Positions 49,366-57,709 of a DNA stretch of 64,000 nucleotides are shown here, piece by piece. The notes under the pieces were generated by a model, which had not been told where the DNA came from, searched no databases, and worked only from the letters and a program-made list of their open reading frames with translations. The position numbers were made by a program, and so were the translations under genes. Origin of the DNA: Pseudochelatococcus lubricantis (GTDB taxonomy: Bacteria; Pseudomonadota; Alphaproteobacteria; Rhizobiales; Beijerinckiaceae); NCBI RefSeq assembly GCF_011762225.1, contig NZ_JAASQI010000008.1, positions 62,001-126,000 of the forward strand, written 5' to 3'. The stretch's first letter is position 1. The number at the start of each line of letters is the position of its first letter.

Positions 49366-49980
49366 ATGCAGCTCATTGTTGGACTGGGCAATCCCGGCGA
49401 ACGTTATGCGCGCAACCGCCACAACATCGGCTTCATGGCTGTGGATGCCATCGCCCGCGGGCACAATGCCGCGCCCTGGCGCAAGCGCTTCCATGGGCTG
49501 ACGTCGGAGGCGGTGATCGGCGGCGAGCGCGTGCTGCTGCTGCTGCCGCAGACGTTCATGAACGAATCCGGCATCGCAGTCGCGGAGGCGGCGCAGTTCT
49601 ACAAGATACCGCTGTCGGGCGTCGCGGTGCTGCACGACGAACTCGACCTCGCCCCGGCGAAGCTGCGCGTCAAGACGGGCGGCGGCAACGCGGGTCACAA
49701 CGGCCTGCGCTCGATCACGGCACACATCGGCAACGATTACCGGCGCGTGCGCCTCGGCATCGGCCATCCGGGCGACAAGTCGCGGGTGCACGCCTATGTG
49801 CTGGGCGACTTCGGCAAAGGTGAGTGCGCGTGGGTGGACGACCTGGCCCGCGCCATCGCCGACAACGCGGCGCTGCTGGCGAAGGGCGACGATCCCACCT
49901 TCCAGAACCGTGTGCATCTGGCCATGGAGGCGCGGGGCTGGACGGACGTGAAGAGCGTCACGGAGCGTACCCCCGGCTGA
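49366..49980 (+). CDS. pth: Peptidyl-tRNA hydrolase
   Basis: Frees tRNA from peptidyl-tRNA that has dropped off ribosomes. The 204-residue protein begins [23 protein letters not shown], with catalytic His19, and has QTFMNESG and the GHNGLRSI signature. Start chosen at 49366, with GAGGGGG upstream; the frame is open 20 codons further. Lies between rplY and ychF in the usual order. Confidence 0.97.
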   Translation: MQLIVGLGNPGERYARNRHNIGFMAVDAIARGHNAAPWRKRFHGLTSEAVIGGERVLLLLPQTFMNESGIAVAEAAQFYKIPLSGVAVLHDELDLAPAKLRVKTGGGNAGHNGLRSITAHIGNDYRRVRLGIGHPGDKSRVHAYVLGDFGKGECAWVDDLARAIADNAALLAKGDDPTFQNRVHLAMEARGWTDVKSVTERTPG

Positions 49981-50124
49981 CCTGCGGGCTGCCCCGCCGG
50001 GTTGATTTGCCCGGTTGACCCGGGACGCGCCATAGGGCACTCAGGCCGGGATATCTTTGGCATCGATGCCCGTGCCCGGGCATCTCAGAAAGGCGGCCGC
50101 CGCACGGCGTCGCGGGCGAGGATC

Positions 50125-51222
50125 ATGGGTTTCAAATGCGGCATCGTCGGCCTGCCGAACGTCGGCAAGTCCACGCTCTTCAACGCGCTGACGCAGACGG
50201 CGGCGGCGCAGGCAGCCAACTATCCTTTCTGCACCATCGAGCCCAACGTGGGCGACGTGGCGGTACCGGATGCGCGCCTTGACGTGCTGGCGGAAATCGC
50301 CGGCTCCGCACAGATCATCCCCACCCGGCTGACCTTCGTCGACATCGCGGGCCTTGTGCGCGGCGCCTCGCGCGGGGAGGGGCTCGGCAACCAGTTCCTC
50401 GCCAATATCCGCGAGGTCGATGCCATCGCGCATGTCGTGCGCTGCTTCGAGGACGGCGATATTACCCATGTCGAGGGCCGCATCGACCCGATCAACGACA
50501 TCGAGACCATCGAGACGGAGCTGATGCTCGCCGATCTCGACAGCCTCGAAAAGCGGGTCATCGCGCTGGAGAAGAAGGCGCGCGGGCAGGACAAGGAGGC
50601 GAAGGAGGCGCTCGACCTCATCAACCGCACGCTGCCGCTGCTGCGCGACGGCAAGCCTGCCCGCCTCGTGGAGCGGAAACCGGAGGAGGAACGCACCTTC
50701 GCCCAGCTCGGCCTGCTGACCTCGAAGCCCGTGCTCTATGTCTGCAACGTGGATGAGGGCTCGGCCGAGGCGGGCAACGATTTCTCCGTCCGTGTCTTCG
50801 AACGCGCGAAGGCGGAAGGCGCTGTCGCCGTCGTCGTCTCGGCCCGGATCGAGAGCGAGATCGCCGTGCTGCCGCCAGAGGAGCAGAAGGAATATCTGGA
50901 GGCCATCGGCCTGACGGAGCCCGGCCTCAACCGCGTCATCCGCGCCGGCTACAAGCTGCTCGGCCTGCTGACCTATTTCACCATCGGCCCCAAGGAGGCC
51001 CGCGCCTGGACGATCACGGCCGGCACGCGCGCACCGGCGGCGGCGGGTGTCATCCATTCTGACTTCGAGAAGGGCTTCATCCGCTCCGAAACCGTCGGCT
51101 ATGACGACTACGTCGCCTGCAAGGGCGAGGCCGGCGCGCGCGAGGCCGGCAAGTTCCGCCTCGAAGGCAAGGATTACATCGTCGCGGACGGCGACGTGCT
51201 GCACTTCCGCTTCAATACCTGA
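50125..51222 (+). CDS. ychF: Redox-regulated ATPase/GTPase YchF
   Basis: Obg-family P-loop protein that prefers ATP and associates with ribosomes and stress responses. The 365-residue protein has the P-loop GLPNVGKST (9-17), FVDIAGLVRGASRGEGLGN as switch II, an NxxE-type in place of NKxD, a coiled coil near 130-200, and a C-terminal TGS domain ending DGDVLHFRFNT. Start at 50125 chosen by homology over an open frame from 50002. Confidence 0.96.
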   Translation: MGFKCGIVGLPNVGKSTLFNALTQTAAAQAANYPFCTIEPNVGDVAVPDARLDVLAEIAGSAQIIPTRLTFVDIAGLVRGASRGEGLGNQFLANIREVDAIAHVVRCFEDGDITHVEGRIDPINDIETIETELMLADLDSLEKRVIALEKKARGQDKEAKEALDLINRTLPLLRDGKPARLVERKPEEERTFAQLGLLTSKPVLYVCNVDEGSAEAGNDFSVRVFERAKAEGAVAVVVSARIESEIAVLPPEEQKEYLEAIGLTEPGLNRVIRAGYKLLGLLTYFTIGPKEARAWTITAGTRAPAAAGVIHSDFEKGFIRSETVGYDDYVACKGEAGAREAGKFRLEGKDYIVADGDVLHFRFNT

Positions 51223-51247
51223 CGGCCGCGTGCCAGCCTCATGCGCA

Positions 51248-51277
51248 GGTCGCCTTCCCGAAAACGGGAAGGCGACC
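51248..51277. terminator. Perfect hairpin between ychF and the orphan gene
   Basis: GGTCGCCTTCCCG-aaaa-CGGGAAGGCGACC, a perfect 13-bp stem with an AAAA loop, 26 bases after the ychF stop. No T run on either side, but stem strength and place between convergent genes suggest a terminator. Confidence 0.5.
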
Positions 51278-51314
51278 CTCTCGCCGGGCACGGCTCCGGC
51301 TCAGCGCATTTGCT

Positions 51315-52226
51315 CTACGTCTTGACACCGCTATTCGTGACCGGAGGCTCCGGAGCAGGCGGCGAAAGGCTCTTCTGCACCTTCTTGCAGATGCCCACGA
51401 CAACCGGGCACACAAGGCCGGCTATCGGGCCCGAGACCAGCAGCGGCAGGAATCCGAGCCATCCCAGGGTCGCGAAAAGAACCGTTCCTATCCATGCCAC
51501 CACTTCCATCGAAGACGCGAACTTTTTCATGAACTCCGTCCGCGCGGGCGACTTGGCCGCCCAGGTGACGAGCTTCCGGGCACACGTCGTCACGAAAGAC
51601 TCGATCCACCTTGGAAAGATCGAATTCGCGTCGTTTTCAGGAAGCTTGACGTCTACCGCAGCTTTCGGCTTGATCTCCGAGGGTGCCGTGAGGCTGAGAC
51701 CGCCCGATGTCGAGATATCGGACAGGTTCTTGAACAAGTTCTTGTTGCTGTTGAGCGGCGAGTTCCTGTCACTGAATATGCCAGATTTTGCCTGGCTCTC
51801 TTGAATCGCAACGTTTATCTTTCGCCTGCGGGGCGAAGAAGCGGCTTTTTGCTGCTGTGCAGTCGCCAGTCTCTCCGCCTGCCCGGTCTCGAACGCGGCA
51901 TCGCGCCCGCTCGTCTCCATATAGCGCAGTTGCTGTTCGGATAGCGTCTGGACGCACTTGTTTTGCCGGTGCAGAGGCGTACCCTCTGACTTCGTCACGC
52001 CAACCGCCCGGTTCCTGAAGCTGTCCCTGCCGTTGTTCGTTACGATGATTTTCGTGCCGAGCCGTGCCGCGATGCCCGATGGGCTGTCGCCATTCGTGGG
52101 ATTGGAGCTGACTGTCTGTCGGGAGGCGGTTCTGGGCAGGGCGGGCATCCCTTTCGCGGGGCCGGATGCGACGTCCCGATAATGCGGATACATCAAACGC
52201 GCTGAAAAATTATGAACATTGGACAT
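51315..52226 (-). CDS. Orphan effector-like protein with C-terminal membrane hairpin
   Basis: A 303-residue protein I do not recognise. Residues 1-200 are rich in Ser, Thr, Asn, Gln, Arg and Lys with no signal peptide and look disordered. Residues 200-240 form an amphipathic, basic helical part (FVTTCARKLVTWAAKS). Residues 242-280 are one long hydrophobic stretch broken at LVSGP, fitting a two-span hairpin, and the tail is Pro-rich. That layout recalls secreted effectors that insert in host membranes, but no secretion apparatus is in the window. GGAGGA five bases before the ATG makes it a real gene. Base composition is lower in G+C than its neighbours. Could also be a phage-like or toxin protein. 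Confidence 0.6.
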   Translation of the reverse strand: MSNVHNFSARLMYPHYRDVASGPAKGMPALPRTASRQTVSSNPTNGDSPSGIAARLGTKIIVTNNGRDSFRNRAVGVTKSEGTPLHRQNKCVQTLSEQQLRYMETSGRDAAFETGQAERLATAQQQKAASSPRRRKINVAIQESQAKSGIFSDRNSPLNSNKNLFKNLSDISTSGGLSLTAPSEIKPKAAVDVKLPENDANSIFPRWIESFVTTCARKLVTWAAKSPARTEFMKKFASSMEVVAWIGTVLFATLGWLGFLPLLVSGPIAGLVCPVVVGICKKVQKSLSPPAPEPPVTNSGVKT

Positions 52227-52491
52227 GACTGTCCTCCGAAGTAATAAAGATCTATAAAATTGTTCTGGGCATACCTTTTGCGCAACGTTATGTCGAAAAA
52301 AGACAGTGACGGGATTCTTAATTTCTACAGGAAGCCAAAACGCCTGAAAAAGACGCCTCCGCCGCTCCCCACACCTCCATCTTGACCCTCTGAGGCCTAT
52401 AAATATCGAATTATGCTTATGGTTTATTATGATTCTTCTTAATTATACTGCGGAACGGAACTCATATGAAACATTTATGTAGTCTAGCTCC

Positions 52492-52535
52492 AATATGACG
52501 AAAAACGCAAGCATGCTGTGTGCGGTTCAGCACAC
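52492..52535 (-). promoter_or_regulatory. TraR/LuxR-box-like dyad with correctly spaced -10
   Basis: GTGTGC (52518-52523) and GCACAC (52530-52535) form an 18-bp dyad; read on the minus strand, GTGTGCTGAACCGCACAC matches the Agrobacterium tra box ATGTGCAGATCTGCACAT at 13 of 18 positions. A CATATT sequence (52497-52492) stands where a -10 would be if the box centre were near -42, the class II layout of LuxR-type activators. TTGACA (minus strand) adjoins the box. Inference; no luxR or luxI gene is in the window. Confidence 0.45.
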
Positions 52536-52564
52536 TCTGTCAAAATAATAACATTGATTCATAT

Positions 52565-52594
52565 ATTCTATAGAATGTATATAATTTTTGTCAA
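52565..52594 (-). promoter_or_regulatory. Near-consensus sigma-70 promoter with palindromic -10
   Basis: On the minus strand, a perfect TTGACA (52594-52589) is followed after 18 bases by TAGAAT (52570-52565), or after 16 by TATAGA. The -10 region is inside the perfect palindrome ATTCTATAGAAT, extended by flanking ATAT. It points toward the orphan gene, giving a leader of about 330 bases. The palindrome could be a repressor site. Confidence 0.6.
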
Positions 52595-52648
52595 GCCGGC
52601 GAACGATGCGTCTGACAGCGCTATGCGGCCGCGGCGTGCTGCGCTTCT

Positions 52649-55600
52649 TTACGCCGCGAAGTAAAGAGCGATCGTGTAGACCAGCACGTAGAGAGCGTAC
52701 GTCTGTCCGTTGCCGCTATAGAGCAGCCGGACGTTGCCGGCCAGCCAGAGCGTGAGGCCGGCCAGACCGTCCCATAACGCGCTGAAGCCGGGCACGTTGA
52801 CCCTCCCGAGCACCCCCTTGAAGAACATCAGGAAGCCGGAGATCGGGGAGGTTCCGCCCGTTTCGTCGCGCGCGGGGGCGCAACGGCGGTACACCAGCAC
52901 GGCAAGGCCGAACAGCGCCAGCGAGATGACCACGGCCATGCTCATGACCGGCAGTGGATTGAGCGCGTCGTAGATTTGCTCCAGCGACCGCCCTTCCCAG
53001 ATCAGCGAGGCGGCGAAATAGGGATCGATGGCCAGCGACAGCGGCTCCATGAGCAGCTTCGGGTAGAACGACAGCACGAGGATGCCCGCCACCAGCAGGG
53101 CTTGCGGAACGACGAGCGCGGCGGGCGCTTCCGCCACCTGCGCATAGGCGGCGCCCCGGTCGCGCAGGAAGAGGCCGTATGCGAAGCGTGCCATGTAGAG
53201 GAAGCCGGCGAAGGTCGCGAGGAAGCCGACGGCGGCGAGCGCATACCATTCCCTGTCCATCATGGTGCCGATCAGCAGCCATTTGGAGCCGAAGCCCGCG
53301 AGCGGCGGCAGGCCCGCCATCGCGATCAGCGCGATGACCGAGGCGGCGAACGTCCACGGCATGCGGCCGGCCAGCCCGCCGAGGCTGCTGAAATTGCCAG
53401 CCCCCGTGCGCAGGATCACGCCCGCGACGGCAAGGAACAGGACGCCCTTCACCAGCAGGTGGCTCGCGACCAGATAGAGGGCCGTCACCCAGCCGATATG
53501 GCTCATCAGCGCGATGGCGGCGACGATGTAGCCGATCTGGCTGACGCTCGAATAGGCCAGCATCCGCTTGACGTTGTCCTGAAAGAGGGCGAGCCCGGCG
53601 CAGATGAGCGTCGTCGCGAAGCCGATCCACGCGAGCAGATGCGCGAGGTCCAGCCCGGATTGCGAGCGAATGGCGAGATAGGTGATGCTCAGCAGCCCGA
53701 AGATCGCCACCTTGCTGATCACCGCCGAAAGCAGCGCCGTGAGGTCGTCGTCCGCCAGCGCGTAGGTGCCGGGCACCCAGACATGGACGCCCAGCACGCC
53801 CGCCTTCACCAGACAGCCGGCGGCCAGCAGCACGAAGGCGAGGTTCGCGTCAGCGTCGAGCATGCGCAGCACGCCGAGATCCACGGTGCCGCTGACGCCG
53901 TAGATCTGGCCGAAGCCCGCAAGCAGGAGGAAGGCCGCGGCAAGCGAGAACAGCAGGTAGCGCAGCGTCTGCGAGCCTGTTCTGCCGCCATGCGCGATCA
54001 GGAAATAGGACCCGAGCGTGACGAACTCCCAGCACACCAGGAATTCGAGGCCCGTCATCGCCCCCGTCAGCGCCGGCATCGACAGCAGCGTCACGGCGAG
54101 CAGCGGATAGTAGTAGGGCCGGGGCTCGGCGCGGTAGAGCGCGCCCAGCCCCACCACCAAACCGCCGCCGATAAACAGGGCGCCGAACAGCCAGGCGATG
54201 CCGTAGACCCCGGGCAGCAGCCACGGCCCGATCACGGCGACGCTGAGCAGTGCGAGGGCGGCCTTCACACGGCCGGACGGATGCAGCAGCCGCTCGACAA
54301 GGGCGAGCGCCGCGCCGGCGGCCAGCGGCGCGAAAATCCACAGCGAAAAGGGTGCGGCGAGAAAGGCGGCGAGGCCGCCGCCCGCGAGCAGCAGCAGGAT
54401 GGCGCCAGCCACGGGCGCCACCTGGAGCGGGCCCGTCACCGTCAGTGTCTCGTCCGTGCGTGCGTGGAGCGAGCGCCCGAGCCAGCGGAACATGTAGGCC
54501 GCCTCAAGCAGCGAGCCGACGAGCACGGCGGCGATCGTCCAGCCATAGCCCGCGGCGGATAGCTGCATCACCAGTTCCCACTTCGCGAAGAAGCCGGGGA
54601 AGGGCGGCAGGCCGGAAATCGCCACCACCAGCGCCGCGAACGAGGCGACGAGCACCCTCCGGCGGGCGACGGGCGACCATCCGGCCGTCGACTGCCGCCC
54701 GACGAGGTCCGCCAGCCAGAACAGGCCCGCCTTCGCCAGCAGGTGGTTGAGGAACAGGCCGCCCACCACCAGTGGTATCGCCGGGACGGCGCCGTTCTTT
54801 TCGAGCAGCGCGAGCGCCAGCGTCAAAAGGCCCATCTGCCCGACGGAGGAGTAGCCGAGCATCCGCTGCACCCGCACCTGCCGCAGGCCGAGGAGATTGG
54901 AGGCGACGAAGGTGAGACCGCCGGAAAAGGCGATCAGATCGAGCCACGGCGCGAACAGCGGCAACAGCTTGTAGAGCGCGAAGAACACGCCGGCCGAGAC
55001 GCCCACCGACACGAAGGCCGCGATGCCGCCGGGCGCCGTCTCGTAGACGTCGATGCCCCAGCCGTTGGCGGGGAACGGTTTCAGCTCCACGAGCAGCGCG
55101 GCGAGCAGCAGGATGAGCGCCGTCGTCGCGATGGGGCCGGCGGGCGGTTCGGGCAGGCTTGCGAGCGCGTCGATGTTCAGCGTGCCGGTCGTGAAATAGA
55201 GCAGCGCGGTCGCCAGCAGGAAGAAGGTCGAGGCGATGACGGTGGCGACGATGTACTTGAACGCTGCCGCCAGCGATCGCGCCGTGCCGGCAAGGCCGAG
55301 CAGCCCGTAGGTGGCGATGGACACGATCTCCAGAAACACGAACAGGTTGAAGAGATCGCGCGTCATCACCATGCCGTTGATGCCCATCACGCCGATCAGG
55401 TAGAGCAGCATGGCGCCGTAGTGCTCGCGCAGGCGCGGCCACAGGTGGATGGCCCCGAGCAGCGACACGACGTTGACGGAAAAGGCGAAGAACCCCTCCA
55501 CGACGCCGAGACGCAGGCTGATCGACACGGGCGGCGCGGTGCCGGCGGTGAGGACCTCGATGGCGGGCGCGCCCGACAGCACCTCGATGAAGCTCACGCC

Positions 55601-55744
55601 GCTGACGACGGCTATGCCGGCGAGCGCGAAAAAGAACACCAGCGGCAAGCGGGACTTCGCCAGCCTGTAGAGCAGCGGGATGAGGAAGCCGCCGCCGAGC
55701 CCGAGGATGTAGATGTTCAGCGGATGGAACAGGACACTCACCAC
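52649..55744 (-). CDS. Fused two-module Mrp-type proton/cation antiporter subunit (MrpD-MrpA-like)
   Basis: A 1031-residue inner membrane protein with two complete antiporter modules (PF00361 type) in tandem. Module 1 (about 105-420) resembles MrpD: FVFLEIVSIATYGLLG with Glu139, LKPFPANGWGIDVYETAP with Lys222, RVQRMLGYSSVGQMG. Module 2 (about 560-880) resembles the NuoL-like half of MrpA: LVCWEF with Glu573, LVKAGVLGVHVWVPGTYAL with Lys647, NVKRMLAYSSVSQIG. The ion-path Glu and Lys are present in both. Normally these are separate proteins of 500-800 residues. It overlaps mrpC by seven bases and is last in the operon. Confidence 0.88.
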   Translation of the reverse strand: MVSVLFHPLNIYILGLGGGFLIPLLYRLAKSRLPLVFFFALAGIAVVSGVSFIEVLSGAPAIEVLTAGTAPPVSISLRLGVVEGFFAFSVNVVSLLGAIHLWPRLREHYGAMLLYLIGVMGINGMVMTRDLFNLFVFLEIVSIATYGLLGLAGTARSLAAAFKYIVATVIASTFFLLATALLYFTTGTLNIDALASLPEPPAGPIATTALILLLAALLVELKPFPANGWGIDVYETAPGGIAAFVSVGVSAGVFFALYKLLPLFAPWLDLIAFSGGLTFVASNLLGLRQVRVQRMLGYSSVGQMGLLTLALALLEKNGAVPAIPLVVGGLFLNHLLAKAGLFWLADLVGRQSTAGWSPVARRRVLVASFAALVVAISGLPPFPGFFAKWELVMQLSAAGYGWTIAAVLVGSLLEAAYMFRWLGRSLHARTDETLTVTGPLQVAPVAGAILLLLAGGGLAAFLAAPFSLWIFAPLAAGAALALVERLLHPSGRVKAALALLSVAVIGPWLLPGVYGIAWLFGALFIGGGLVVGLGALYRAEPRPYYYPLLAVTLLSMPALTGAMTGLEFLVCWEFVTLGSYFLIAHGGRTGSQTLRYLLFSLAAAFLLLAGFGQIYGVSGTVDLGVLRMLDADANLAFVLLAAGCLVKAGVLGVHVWVPGTYALADDDLTALLSAVISKVAIFGLLSITYLAIRSQSGLDLAHLLAWIGFATTLICAGLALFQDNVKRMLAYSSVSQIGYIVAAIALMSHIGWVTALYLVASHLLVKGVLFLAVAGVILRTGAGNFSSLGGLAGRMPWTFAASVIALIAMAGLPPLAGFGSKWLLIGTMMDREWYALAAVGFLATFAGFLYMARFAYGLFLRDRGAAYAQVAEAPAALVVPQALLVAGILVLSFYPKLLMEPLSLAIDPYFAASLIWEGRSLEQIYDALNPLPVMSMAVVISLALFGLAVLVYRRCAPARDETGGTSPISGFLMFFKGVLGRVNVPGFSALWDGLAGLTLWLAGNVRLLYSGNGQTYALYVLVYTIALYFAA

Positions 55745-56106
55745 TTCGACTCCGTGAAGGCATCGATGGAGAGCGTACCCTTCGCTTTATACAGCCTGAT
55801 GGCATAGGCGAGCATGATGGCGGTGACCGAGAAGCCGATGACGATCGCCGTCACCACCAGCGCGGAGGGAATGGGGTCGACCGCGTTCAGCGCCGCCTCG
55901 CCCGGCCCCATCGTGTCGTCGAGGATGGGGGCGGTGGCGCCGGTGACGTAGCCCGTGGCGACGAGTACGATGTGGATGCCGGTGTCGACCAGCGAAAAGC
56001 TGATGATGATGCGCAGGATGTTGCGATGCGACAGCAGCCCCCAGAGGCCGATGAGCACGAGCCCGAAGCCGACGGCCAGGGCGAGATGGGAAACCGGAAA
56101 GTCCAT
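55738..56106 (-). CDS. mnhC: Mrp antiporter subunit C (NuoK-like)
   Basis: A 122-residue membrane protein with three spans and the NuoK/MrpC pattern: GLVLIGLWGLLSHRNILRIIISFSL, then DPIPSALVVTAIVIGFSVTAIMLA. The DPIPSALVLTAIVI motif is the usual MrpC signature. The 3' end overlaps the start of the fused large subunit by seven bases. Belongs to a membrane complex exchanging cations for protons. Confidence 0.9.
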   Translation of the reverse strand: MDFPVSHLALAVGFGLVLIGLWGLLSHRNILRIIISFSLVDTGIHIVLVATGYVTGATAPILDDTMGPGEAALNAVDPIPSALVVTAIVIGFSVTAIMLAYAIRLYKAKGTLSIDAFTESKW

Positions 56107-56117
56107 CGCGGAACTCC

Positions 56118-56813
56118 TCAGGCGCGGAATCTGTCGACGATGACGGACAACTCCGCGCCCACCTTGACGCCGAGCAGGATGGAGATCGCGGGGATAGCGC
56201 CCGCGCTGACGAACGCGCCGAACTCGCCCGCCGGCAGGAAGCGGCTGTCGAGGAAGCCGCCGGCGAAGAAGACGCCGAGCAGGCCGAGCGATACATAGAG
56301 GACGCCGGCAAGCGACTCCGTGATCGCGAGCGCGCCGAGCGGCAGCGTCGTCAGCGGGCGCGCGAGCAACAGCAGCACCACGCCCGAGGCGACGATCGCG
56401 CCACCCTGAAAGCCGCCGCCTGCCGACAGATGGCCGTTGGCGATCACGTAGGCGCCGAAGAGGAAGATCAGCGGCAGCAGCGTGGCGGCACCTGTTTCCA
56501 CGATCTCGCCCGAGGAGCGCGCCGGGGGGCGGGCCAGCAACTGGCCGGTGGGCGCGGGGGCGGGACGCAGCAGCAGCCCGACGCTCGCCGCCACCATGAA
56601 CAACACCGCGACCTCGCCCAGCGTGTCGAAGCCGCGCCAGGTGATGAGGATGCCGGTCACGATGTTCGGCAGGCCGAGTTCGAGCGGCGTCTGGGTCACG
56701 TAGAACTCGGCGAGCGGGCGCAGGAACTGGCGTTCGTCATAAGCACAGACGATCCCGGCGAAGATCACGCCGAACAGCGCCACGACGATTGCATTGAAGA
56801 TCTGGCGTCTCAT
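56118..56813 (-). CDS. mnhB: Mrp antiporter subunit B with fused MbhE-like N-terminus
   Basis: A 231-residue membrane protein. The C-terminal half (about 105-225) is MrpB-like, with ANGHLSAGGGFQGGAIVASGVVLLLLA. The N-terminal 85 residues match the MbhE module, with ITWRGFDTLGEVAVLFMVAASVGLLL, which in standard Mrp is the end of MrpA. So a piece of MrpA has moved to MrpB here. Four or more spans in the second half. Eleven bases before mrpC. Confidence 0.87.
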   Translation of the reverse strand: MRRQIFNAIVVALFGVIFAGIVCAYDERQFLRPLAEFYVTQTPLELGLPNIVTGILITWRGFDTLGEVAVLFMVAASVGLLLRPAPAPTGQLLARPPARSSGEIVETGAATLLPLIFLFGAYVIANGHLSAGGGFQGGAIVASGVVLLLLARPLTTLPLGALAITESLAGVLYVSLGLLGVFFAGGFLDSRFLPAGEFGAFVSAGAIPAISILLGVKVGAELSVIVDRFRA

Positions 56814-56828
56814 GTCCGGCGTCTCATG

Positions 56829-57203
56829 TCATGGCGCTTGCGCCGGGGCGCTGCCGGCATTGCCGCTGCCATCCGCCGCCTCGTCCTCGCGCAGCGCGTC
56901 CGCGCCCGTCGTCGGCGCCATGGGCGTGCGGGCGCGGTGGGCGGCGCGCGAGAGGGCGTGAGAGGAAACGGGATTCGTCATCAGCACGAAGCCGGCGATG
57001 ACGAGCAGCTTCAGCGCCCAGTCGGGGTGATGGATGCCGAGGCCCGCGAGCACCAGCAGGTTGCCGAGCGTCGTGGCCTTGGTGCCGGCCTGGATGCGGG
57101 TGAAGGGGTCCGGCATGCGCAGCACGCCGAGCCCGGCCGAAAACAGGAAGAACGCGCCGAGCAGGACGACGAAACTGCCGACAATCTCCATCGCCGCGCC
57201 CAT
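56829..57203 (-). CDS. mnhG: Mrp antiporter subunit G
   Basis: A 124-residue protein with three membrane spans in the first 80 residues and the MrpG signature LGVLRMPDPFTRIQAGTKATTLG. The C-terminal 35 residues are hydrophilic, Ala/Gly/Glu-rich. Start is at 57203 or at MEIVGS (57191). Three bases after the DUF4040 gene. Confidence 0.9.
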   Translation of the reverse strand: MGAAMEIVGSFVVLLGAFFLFSAGLGVLRMPDPFTRIQAGTKATTLGNLLVLAGLGIHHPDWALKLLVIAGFVLMTNPVSSHALSRAAHRARTPMAPTTGADALREDEAADGSGNAGSAPAQAP

Positions 57204-57206
57204 GGT

Positions 57207-57452
57207 TCAGGCCTTTCCCGCGCCGGTCTTGTGGATGGTGTAGAGCAGGATGAAGGTCGCGAGGCCGGAGCCGATCGCCGCTTCCGCCATCGCCACGTCG
57301 GGCGCGGCGAGCAGGATGTAGATCACCGAGGCCGACAGGCTGGCCAGCCCCGCGCTCACGGCCGCCGCCAGCACGTTGCGCAGCGCCACCGCGAGCACGC
57401 CGCTCACCAGAATGCCGAGGGAGACGAGAATGGTGAGCAGGCTGAGCATCAC
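57207..57452 (-). CDS. DUF4040 (MbhD-like) subunit, split MrpA module
   Basis: An 81-residue protein with two or three membrane spans and the DUF4040 pattern VIYILLAAPDVAMAEAAIGSG. In standard Mrp complexes this module lies inside the C-terminal part of MrpA; in archaeal Mbh/Mrp complexes it is a separate MbhD subunit, as here. It overlaps mnhF by four bases and precedes mnhG. Confidence 0.88.
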   Translation of the reverse strand: MMLSLLTILVSLGILVSGVLAVALRNVLAAAVSAGLASLSASVIYILLAAPDVAMAEAAIGSGLATFILLYTIHKTGAGKA

Positions 57453-57709
57453 AGCCCCCTTTCCAGATAGCGCGCGATGGCGAGCACCGCGAGGAAGCTC
57501 AGGAGGCCGTAGACGAGCGCGACATCGATATACGCGAAGCGGCCCGACAGATGGGCGTAGAGCGCGATCAGCGAAATCGTGATCACCGTGAGCATGTCGA
57601 TGGCGACGATCCGGTCGACGATGGTGCGCCCGATCACGAGCCGCGCCATGGAAAGGGCGATGCCGAGAAAGATCAGCACGCCGGAGATGGTCAGCAGGGC
57701 ATCAGCCAA
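57449..57709 (-). CDS. mnhF: Mrp antiporter subunit F
   Basis: An 86-residue protein with three spans and the MrpF pattern ARLVIGRTIVDRIVAIDMLTV. Start taken as TTG at 57709 because GGAGG lies six bases before it and the length then fits the family; an upstream ATG at 57799 would add 30 Arg/Ser-rich residues that look non-coding. The start overlaps the mnhE stop by eight bases. Confidence 0.88.
   Translation of the reverse strand: MADALLTISGVLIFLGIALSMARLVIGRTIVDRIVAIDMLTVITISLIALYAHLSGRFAYIDVALVYGLLSFLAVLAIARYLERGL

Larger units (their letters stand above)
52227..52648. other. AT-rich intergenic island upstream of the orphan gene
   Basis: About 422 bases with no gene. A hand count of 52381-52560 gives about 66 G+C in 180 bases, far below the surrounding two-thirds. 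It includes a near-consensus promoter and a LuxR-box-like dyad facing the orphan gene, listed separately. The abrupt change in composition suggests acquired DNA. Confidence 0.6.

Noticed and set aside
52647-52666. CTTTAC/GTAAAG hairpin at the end of the fused antiporter gene as a terminator
   Set aside because: Only a 6-bp AT-containing stem, overlaps the stop codon and has no T run.
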